In this document: positions 1 through 5,031 of the stretch, piece by piece
How the letters are laid out: each line of letters opens with the position of its first letter
Position numbering within the stretch: position 1 is the stretch's first letter
NCBI GenBank assembly: GCA_947372405.1
Contig: CANBTO010000435.1
Location: 1-5,031 of the forward strand
Source: Verrucomicrobiaceae bacterium
Lineage (GTDB): Bacteria > Verrucomicrobiota > Verrucomicrobiae > Verrucomicrobiales > Akkermansiaceae
Direction of reading: 5' to 3'
DNA: 5,031 nt
Made by a program: the position numbers and the translations under genes
Notes under the pieces: model-generated
What the model was told of the DNA's origin: nothing
Database searches by the model: none
What the model saw: only the letters and a program-made list of their open reading frames with translations

Positions 1-1112
1 AACCAATGGCTGATCTCACAGGCCGTGCTCGAGCCCTTGATAGCGGATGGTTTTGTGATTTTCGGAGCAAGATCATTGGTCGGAATGGTATAAAAGAAGT
101 GTTGGTCCGGTCCGCCGAACTTTGTTTTCCAACAGTTGGCCAGCACCGAAAGTTCGGCGCCATAATTGGCACCTTGGTCGGTTTCGAACATCTTCTGGCT
201 ACAAAGGAAAACAATGCCCTTGAAACTCGCGGGTGTGAATGAATGTACCATGACATTGTAACCCTGCGATGCCTCCGACTGGCTGGCTGCAACCGACAGG
301 GTGGGGAAGATGCCCCACGCACTGCCATCAGGCACCTTCTTGTCCGTGATCATCGCGGGGATATATTCACTCCAATATTTTTTCCAGTCGGCGATGTAAC
401 GTTTCACATTGGCGTCATAGTAAGGATTGCCCGGGAACATCGCGATGACACTCTGATAGTCCGCCATGAGGCTGGGTGCCTGGTTGAGGCAATCGGCACT
501 GATCCAGCTCTTGAGTGCCGGATCCACGGCACCCTTGGATGTGGCGCTCTGCATGAACACAATGCCCACCGGCTTGCCGGTCTTTGCGGCAATGCGACTT
601 CCCAACATACCTGCCAGATCCCGTCCGGCGTCTTCCCATTTGGAGGAATAAGAATTTTCGGGCGTCGTAGAGGTACACACACTGAATCGGGATGGCCGGA
701 CATTGCCCGCGCGGTTGGCCCTGCGGGTCATTACGCGCACGATACCGCCACCGGCATCGGCGGTGGACTTGCCGTCTGGAATCGGAGCGAGCGCCGGAGC
801 CGCCACATACCAGACATCGCCGATGACGATTCCGCCGCAGGTGCGCTCGTGCACGATCTCGCCATCGATCGAGAAGACGACTTTGAGGGTTTTGGGATCG
901 GTGCTTGCCTCCATTGGCGGCACGACGACCTGCCATTCCTTCATGCCTGGAGTCACGGGGATGGTCTTCTCGAATCCGGCAAAGCTGAACTTGATCTCGG
1001 CCTTGCCCTTCGCCTCGGTTCCCCACTCGTGGACCGCAGAACCCCAGATGGTCACCGGCACGCCGGCCTGGAACACCGCGTTTTTGACAAACTGGCTGCT
1101 GAGCAATGGCAT
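1..1112 (-). other. Second, catalytically degenerate SASA-like unit within the large esterase gene
   Basis: This is residues 596 to at least 965 of the large SASA protein. The landmarks follow the order of unit 1: NAVFQ (606-610) matches NAVLQ, VTIWG matches LPVWGW, and a VPPMEASTDPKTLKV stretch matches LDPLEANAKPQEMAV. GDVWYVAAPAL then matches GEVWMASGQSN, GKPVGIVF near 774 matches KVPVGILN, and FKGIVFLCSQ near 893 matches IRGCIWNQGW. Spacing from the conserved Trp to the PVG proline is 81 residues in unit 1 and 80 in unit 2. Without gaps, Ser138 of unit 1 falls on Ala702, and GQSN becomes APAL. The unit is therefore probably non-catalytic and may bind glycan or serve as scaffold, which is inference. 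Its end, including any distal Asp/His, is beyond the window. The domain edges are approximate. Confidence 0.7.
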
Positions 1113-2897
1113 CTTTCGATAGTCATAAACCGGGCTGTTCAATTGTGCGGCACTGGGTTTCACACCGTCGATCTTGGGCGGGTCATCAGGCCATGTGGTA
1201 GCGGTGACGAGTTTGTTGTCATAATAGATGAACGGTGCCATCGGCAGCAGCGCGCGATTGTAGAGGTTGGGTACAAATCCGACACCACCAGTGGCATAGG
1301 CCACGCCGCGCGGAGCCTTGACCTTGGGCGAGGTGACCGTCACTTTTTCACCTTCGATTTTCATGTTGGCGCGATACCAGACGCGGTTTTCGTCAGCAAG
1401 ATAGAACAAGGTGACCTTTTCATCTCCGTTTTCAATGATCATGGGATCGGAGAACCCGGTTGCGTTCTGGTCTTTGCCTCCCAACGCGTTGGTTCCGGTT
1501 TCGGCGACGACCAAACCGCCCTTTGCATAATCAAACTCCACGGTCACCTTGTCACCATCAACGCTGCAGGACTTGTAGATCGGGCCATCGGTGACAAGAT
1601 CCTTGCCGTATTCGTTCTTCAAGGCGTGCAAGGCGAGGCGTTGACCCGAAACCGCCTTGTTGCGGTAATGAATGGCTCCGGTGACATCGATCTGGCAGGC
1701 CATACCGGTGTGCGGGATGTCGCGGGCCAACAGTGCGCCGAGACGCATCTGCGACATGCTGTCCAGACTCAGTTGATCGGTCACGCCGTTCGGGCAGTAA
1801 AACTGGTGGAAATAGACCGGCAGATCAGCCCGGTTCCAGCATTTGCGCCAACCGGCGATCAGGGCGTGCAGGTTGTTGTAATAGGTGAGTCCGCCGCCGA
1901 TATTGGCCCATCCCTGGTTCCAGATGCATCCACGGATGGCATAGGGAATCACAGGATTGAGCAGGCCGTTGAACATCCACGAGGGATCGCGGTTGTCACT
2001 CACGTTGCCCGGCGTCGCCACTGAGATGGGCAGCGCCTCCTTGCCGCTCGCGGCAATTTCGGCATTGTGTTTCATGGCGTCCTCCAATGTCTGATAGAAA
2101 TTGTTCCAAGCGGCCTTGTGTTCGGGCGTCGCCGGATCCGTCCCGAGGATTTTCTGATAGATGCCCTTGTTGTAATCGTCTTTCTCCTCGCCGAAGCCAA
2201 CGCGCGGCGTCCATGACTCGATGGTGGTCTGGCTGAACGAGCAGTTGAGGATGCCGACGGGCACCTTGAGTTCCTGATGGATCTTGTAGGCGAATGCGAA
2301 GGCGATCGCGCTGTAGTTGTCATAGCCACCGGTCTTCCACTGCCCGGATGCGTGTTCGATGGGATGAAGCGCGGAAACCACGGTGGTTACCCCGAACTCG
2401 CGGATCGGCGGGGATTCGCCTTTGGCCGAAAACTCCGCGATGATTTTGGATACATCGCATTTGCCGGCGAGCCACTGCATGTTGGACTGGCCGGATGCCA
2501 TCCAGACCTCTCCGACGAGCAGGTTTTTTAAAACCATTCTGCTACCCGGAGTTTCGGTGACGGCCATTTCCTGCGGTTTGGCATTCGCCTCCAGCGGGTC
2601 GAGGGTAAGCAGCCACTTGCCATCCTTGCCTGCCTGCGCGGATTGTTTCTGCCCGGCGAATTCCACCGTCACCGTGGTGCCCGGTTTGCTCCACCCCCAG
2701 ACCGGCAGTTTCATGTGGCGCTGGAGGACAGCATTGTCGGAGAAGGGTGCACCCATCTCGATGGCGGGGTTCGGCTTTGCCGCGCTTGCCTTGCCTGCGG
2801 TATCGTCCGCCTCCTGAGCTTTCAGTCCGGAAGGGAAGAGCCACATGGCGACCGTGAGGGTGAGAAGTGTTGCTATCCGAGTTGGTCGGTGTTTCAT
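1..2897 (-). CDS. Secreted tandem SASA-family (sialate O-acetylesterase-like) protein, 3' end outside window
   Basis: The frame is open for 965 codons from ATG at 2897 to the window edge. Residues 1-27 form a Sec signal peptide: basic n-region, hydrophobic TLLTLTVAMWLF, probable cut after LKA. Unit 1 has a beta domain (about 50-125, with FSDNAVLQR and LPVWGW), then GEVWMASGQSNM with nucleophile Ser138 in GQSN (136-139). VPVGI lies near 213, WNQGWAN at 326-332 replaces the usual WYQGESN, and D404 and H410 are the likely distal acidic/His positions. Family knowledge says such enzymes remove O-acetyl groups from sialic acids or other acetylated glycans; the substrate here is unknown. From about 596 a second, diverged unit starts (NAVFQ, VTIWG, GDVWYVAAPALAP), with the catalytic motif lost. 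Residues 965 onward are not visible. An in-frame ATG at 2966 would add 23 residues. I prefer 2897 because it gives a textbook signal peptide, although it lacks a Shine-Dalgarno sequence. The family is sure, the exact start is not. Confidence 0.88.
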   Translation of the reverse strand, partial: MKHRPTRIATLLTLTVAMWLFPSGLKAQEADDTAGKASAAKPNPAIEMGAPFSDNAVLQRHMKLPVWGWSKPGTTVTVEFAGQKQSAQAGKDGKWLLTLDPLEANAKPQEMAVTETPGSRMVLKNLLVGEVWMASGQSNMQWLAGKCDVSKIIAEFSAKGESPPIREFGVTTVVSALHPIEHASGQWKTGGYDNYSAIAFAFAYKIHQELKVPVGILNCSFSQTTIESWTPRVGFGEEKDDYNKGIYQKILGTDPATPEHKAAWNNFYQTLEDAMKHNAEIAASGKEALPISVATPGNVSDNRDPSWMFNGLLNPVIPYAIRGCIWNQGWANIGGGLTYYNNLHALIAGWRKCWNRADLPVYFHQFYCPNGVTDQLSLDSMSQMRLGALLARDIPHTGMACQIDVTGAIHYRNKAVSGQRLALHALKNEYGKDLVTDGPIYKSCSVDGDKVTVEFDYAKGGLVVAETGTNALGGKDQNATGFSDPMIIENGDEKVTLFYLADENRVWYRANMKIEGEKVTVTSPKVKAPRGVAYATGGVGFVPNLYNRALLPMAPFIYYDNKLVTATTWPDDPPKIDGVKPSAAQLNSPVYDYRKMPLLSSQFVKNAVFQAGVPVTIWGSAVHEWGTEAKGKAEIKFSFAGFEKTIPVTPGMKEWQVVVPPMEASTDPKTLKVVFSIDGEIVHERTCGGIVIGDVWYVAAPALAPIPDGKSTADAGGGIVRVMTRRANRAGNVRPSRFSVCTSTTPENSYSSKWEDAGRDLAGMLGSRIAAKTGKPVGIVFMQSATSKGAVDPALKSWISADCLNQAPSLMADYQSVIAMFPGNPYYDANVKRYIADWKKYWSEYIPAMITDKKVPDGSAWGIFPTLSVAASQSEASQGYNVMVHSFTPASFKGIVFLCSQKMFETDQGANYGAELSVLANCWKTKFGGPDQHFFYTIPTNDLAPKITKPSAIKGSSTACEISHW

Positions 2898-2969
2898 ATG
2901 TTTGAATTTTGTCAGTTCGGTTGGCCTGAACAGGCGGCTGAGGCAGTCAGGCGAAAAGCGGTTCATGTT

Positions 2970-2974
2970 TCCTC
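2970..2974 (-). promoter_or_regulatory. Possible Shine-Dalgarno for the alternative start (2966) of the large SASA gene
   Basis: GAGGA on the minus strand overlaps the TGA stop of the upstream esterase and sits only 3 bases before an ATG at 2966-2964, in frame with the large SASA gene. Used as a start, it would couple translation of the two genes and give a 50-residue leader ending in the same signal peptide. The spacing is shorter than ideal, and the ATG at 2897 gives a more conventional signal peptide, so the choice is unresolved. Confidence 0.35.
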
Positions 2975-3713
2975 ACGGTTTCACCAGCTTCAGATATGCG
3001 GCGGCATAGCGCTTGCCGAACTGGCGGGCGGAAGGAGAGTCGAAGTGCAGGGCCTGGTTTCCCAGCCCGTCAGAGCTGACCAGCGCGCACAGGTGGATCC
3101 TCTTCGCGGCGTCGGCCAGAACCACGTTGAGCGAGTCGTTCTGTTGGTAGCCGTGAATCAGTTCACCCAGCACCACCGGCACCTGCTCGGCCTGGAGGTC
3201 CTTGCGAAGCTGGTCGATCATCACAGACAAACGATCCGCATAGCTTGCAACCTTGTCCGGCTTGCCACTGTCAGATTCACCTTGATGCCAGAGGATGCCT
3301 GCCAGCTTGCCCTGTTTCATGGCCGCCATGGTTCGGGTGATGGCCACTTGGTAAAGCGACCCACTGGCATGCCACTGATCCAAGCTGGTGCCGCCAACCG
3401 CGCAGGGGATCAGCCCGATGTTGGTGCCGGGATTGGCTTTGAGGACCTCACGCGCGAACTCCGAGGCGGGACTCACCCCCGCCGTCCTCGGTTTGAAATA
3501 TTGCAGAGGGTCTTTGGCGGGCACCCATTCCAGATCCTTTGTCAGCATGAATATATGAGGATTCTCAACCTGGTCCTGCGGTTCGACCTTCCCTCGGCCA
3601 GCCATGTTCGACTGTCCGAGCAGCAGAAAAAGCTGCATCGGCGCTGGCGCCGGTTCTTCAGCGAATGCCGCGAAGCCCGTCAAAGTGATGAGTGGAATGA
3701 GGAGCCTTTTCAT
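2973..3713 (-). CDS. Secreted SGNH/SASA-family acetylesterase (CE6-like), complete
   Basis: This is a complete 246-residue protein starting with ATG and ending with TGA. Residues 1-18 are a signal peptide (MKRLLIPLITLTGFAAFA, cut before EEPAP), so it should act in the periplasm or outside the cell. The motifs are those of compact SASA/DUF303 carbohydrate esterases: LLLGQSNMAGRG with nucleophile Ser35, IPCAVGGTSLDQW (102-114), GILWHQGESD (139-148) and a C-terminal DGLGNQALHFD with Asp215 and catalytic His223. All expected catalytic elements are present. Known relatives include CE6 acetyl xylan esterases and sialate O-acetylesterases; the acetylated substrate cannot be decided from sequence alone. 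A GAAGGA Shine-Dalgarno lies 6 bases before the ATG, which supports this start. It lies between a DUF6288-like gene and a much larger SASA protein, all in one direction, so co-expression is likely. Confidence 0.92.
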   Translation of the reverse strand: MKRLLIPLITLTGFAAFAEEPAPAPMQLFLLLGQSNMAGRGKVEPQDQVENPHIFMLTKDLEWVPAKDPLQYFKPRTAGVSPASEFAREVLKANPGTNIGLIPCAVGGTSLDQWHASGSLYQVAITRTMAAMKQGKLAGILWHQGESDSGKPDKVASYADRLSVMIDQLRKDLQAEQVPVVLGELIHGYQQNDSLNVVLADAAKRIHLCALVSSDGLGNQALHFDSPSARQFGKRYAAAYLKLVKP

Positions 3714-3787
3714 TTATGATCCTTCAACGACTCCGCCATGGCCTTGCCCAAGGCTTCACCGACGTTTATATTGGTTCCGGTCTGCAT
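3710..3787 (-). CDS. Possible small ORF (25 aa), overlapping the esterase start by ATGA
   Basis: A 25-codon frame starts at ATG 3787 and ends at TGA 3712-3710. It encodes MQTGTNINVGEALGKAMAES followed by LKDHK. Its stop overlaps the ATG of the compact esterase as ATGA, a usual arrangement for translational coupling. AAGGA (3802-3798) lies 10 bases upstream, somewhat far for a ribosome site. The ATG sits in the 3' arm of a 5-bp hairpin (CTGCA-AAA-TGCAG, 3794-3782). The frame is the same as that of the preceding DUF6288-like gene, with no stop between that gene's TGA and this one, so it could also be a leftover tail of that gene. I recognise no family. It may be a leader peptide, a small protein, or chance. 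Confidence 0.25.
   Translation of the reverse strand: MQTGTNINVGEALGKAMAESLKDHK
3720..3725 (-). promoter_or_regulatory. Shine-Dalgarno of the compact esterase
   Basis: GAAGGA on the minus strand lies 6 bases upstream of the ATG at 3713. It fixes the start of the compact esterase and shows that this genome uses Shine-Dalgarno sites for at least some genes. Confidence 0.75.
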
Positions 3788-3829
3788 TTTGCAGGATTCC
3801 TTGTGGTGAGGGTTGTGTTGTTGGTTTCT

Positions 3830-5031
3830 TCACGGCTTGCCACCTGCTCGTTTCGCCTCCTCGAAGGTGATCATTTTCCGGGGTGTGGTATCCGACTCGA
3901 TCTGCTTGATCATGGCGTCCCATTGCTTCTGGAATTTGCCGGCACCGGTGGCCTTGATCTTGGGAAGCGCATATTGAGCCGCGGAGCCGTACTTCGGTAG
4001 CACGTCCATGAGCAGGCGCAGTTTGAAGCCGGCCTTGCCGTTAGGTGATTCAAGCGTATCGAAAGCGGCCTCGATGCCGCCCTGGATGTTCAGGTTTGCC
4101 ATGATCGAGATGCAGCCGTTCTTGGGTCCCAGGTTGTGATAGGAGTGATAGGTCAGGTCCTGGTCGGAGACGATGTACTGGATCTTGTCAGCGACCTCAT
4201 GGAAATCAGCGAGCGGGATGTTGGCGATCAGGCTGATGCCGGAGATGCGGCCGCTGGCGCGCTTGTGGTCCAGCAGCTTCAAGACCACGGAATAGAACAG
4301 CTTCTTGTTTTTCACCAGGTCCGCAGCATAAGGATCCTTGCACAGCGTGTTGAGGCTGGCTCCAAGTCGCTCGTCGATCTTGCCAAGCAGGTCCTGCGGT
4401 TTGGGAGTCATGACAAGCCCGAGCAGTTCGTCATAGTATGGATACGCGGCTTCGCCGAGTGTGCACACGGCGCCGGCGGCATCCGCTCGCACCGCCATGC
4501 TCTCCTTGGGGTCGCGCATGATGGAAAGCAGGTCTTCCTGCGCCTGGGTGATCTGTTCTTTCGGGCAACCCGCACCAAAATATGCGAATGCGCTCTGCTG
4601 TTGCAAGGCCGTCCCCTGCTTGAGCATCTGTCTGATGGATCCCAGCAGTTTGTGCTGCCTTGTGTGGAGCGTTCCGATGGCCTCGTCGCGCAGCTTGGGC
4701 ATCGGGTGGCCGAAGTAGGCCAGCAGTTCGTCGTCGCTCTTGCCGGTGATGTCCAAGGTGGCGAACCCGATGGTGTCGGTGACTTCGCTGCCCTTGAGCC
4801 AGATCGAAGGGTCGGCATGGCTGCCTGTGATATAGAGTTTGTGGCGCGGGAGGCAGTAGTTCAGGAGGTGTGATCCGGCATCGCTGAGCCCACGGTAGGA
4901 GTAGAGGCCTGCCTGGCCCTCACAATCGTCATAGGTGAAGTTGTCGTCCCATGTGCGGTTGAGCGTGTGCAACCAGCGGGTTTCCTTGAAGAAGGCCGCC
5001 GATGTTTCCGGGCCGGCGAGGTCGGCACCGA
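3830..5031 (-). CDS. DUF6288-like protein with helical-repeat C-terminal region, 5' end outside window
   Basis: The frame is open from the window edge to TGA at 3832-3830, giving 399 visible residues of the C-terminal part; the true start is upstream of the window. A TTG at 4972 is not a convincing start, because coding sequence continues through it (AAFFKETRWLHTLNRTWDDN). The first ~70 residues, with the FFKETRWL, TWDDNFTYDD and LPRHKLYITGS patterns, resemble the core of DUF6288 proteins of Verrucomicrobiota and Planctomycetes. These are typically large, secreted, and carry a toroid-like helical domain. Residues ~95-365 are mostly amphipathic helices with HEAT-like character, such as PKLRDEAIGTLHTRQHKLLG, RADAAGAVCTLGEAA and LKLLDHKRASGRISGISL. 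No enzymatic motif is visible and the function is unknown. It is the first visible gene of the probable transcript and is followed by two acetylesterase-type genes. The DUF assignment is from memory of family patterns and is moderately sure; the reading frame is firm. Confidence 0.75.
   Translation of the reverse strand, partial: GADLAGPETSAAFFKETRWLHTLNRTWDDNFTYDDCEGQAGLYSYRGLSDAGSHLLNYCLPRHKLYITGSHADPSIWLKGSEVTDTIGFATLDITGKSDDELLAYFGHPMPKLRDEAIGTLHTRQHKLLGSIRQMLKQGTALQQQSAFAYFGAGCPKEQITQAQEDLLSIMRDPKESMAVRADAAGAVCTLGEAAYPYYDELLGLVMTPKPQDLLGKIDERLGASLNTLCKDPYAADLVKNKKLFYSVVLKLLDHKRASGRISGISLIANIPLADFHEVADKIQYIVSDQDLTYHSYHNLGPKNGCISIMANLNIQGGIEAAFDTLESPNGKAGFKLRLLMDVLPKYGSAAQYALPKIKATGAGKFQKQWDAMIKQIESDTTPRKMITFEEAKRAGGKP

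Noticed and set aside
415..1026. Minus-strand frame of 203 codons inside the SASA gene, considered as evidence of a frameshift
   Set aside because: It is Arg/Gly/Cys-rich with no family motif, while the main frame keeps SASA landmarks on both sides and throughout. No frameshift is needed.
243..2024. Long plus-strand open frame (593 codons) and its in-frame continuations, including 2643-3719
   Set aside because: It lies exactly opposite the codons of the minus-strand SASA gene and stays open because that gene rarely uses TTA, CTA or TCA codons. The minus strand gives clear signal peptide and SASA motifs; the plus frame gives His/Asp/Gly-rich sequence with no recognisable domain.
2924..2935. 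Palindrome GCCTGAACAGGC in the spacer between the two SASA genes, considered as operator or terminator
   Set aside because: It is short, has only a two-base centre and no following T-run, and lies within the possible coding extension from ATG 2966. This is too little to call a site.
4136..4873. Plus-strand open frame of 245 codons
   Set aside because: It is antisense to the DUF6288-like gene, whose minus frame is open over 399 codons with helical-repeat patterns. The plus frame has no recognisable motif.
4970..4972. TTG at 4972 as the start of the DUF6288-like gene
   Set aside because: The frame is open to the window edge and the upstream residues (AAFFKETRW) fit the family pattern, so the gene is 5'-truncated by the window and does not start here.

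Overview
The window looks like part of a Verrucomicrobiota (or related PVC-group) genome. This rests on moderately GC-rich DNA, secreted SASA-family (sialate O-acetylesterase-like) proteins packed next to each other, and a large DUF6288-type protein with a helical-repeat tail. It is an inference from family content; no rRNA or other marker is present.

All supported genes lie on the minus strand, so the window reads from high to low coordinates. From about 5031 to 3830 is the 3' portion of a DUF6288-like gene whose start is outside the window. A 116-base spacer follows, containing a possible 25-residue ORF that overlaps the next start by ATGA. From 3713 to 2973 is a compact, complete, secreted SGNH/SASA esterase (CE6-like acetylesterase). 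After 75 bases, a very large secreted SASA protein begins at 2897 (possibly 2966) and runs off the window at position 1. The same orientation, short spacers and absence of an obvious terminator suggest one transcript.

The large SASA protein is the most interesting item. Its first ~590 residues form a normal sialate O-acetylesterase-type unit with a GQSN nucleophile motif. The following ~370 residues appear to be a diverged second copy of the same unit, in which the GQSN position reads APAL and the GESN-region motif is also lost. The protein therefore looks like an active esterase fused to a catalytically dead copy. The likely theme of the locus is removal of acetyl groups from an acetylated glycan in the periplasm or outside the cell. 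The substrate cannot be read from this window. No mobile element, CRISPR array, tRNA or rRNA was seen.
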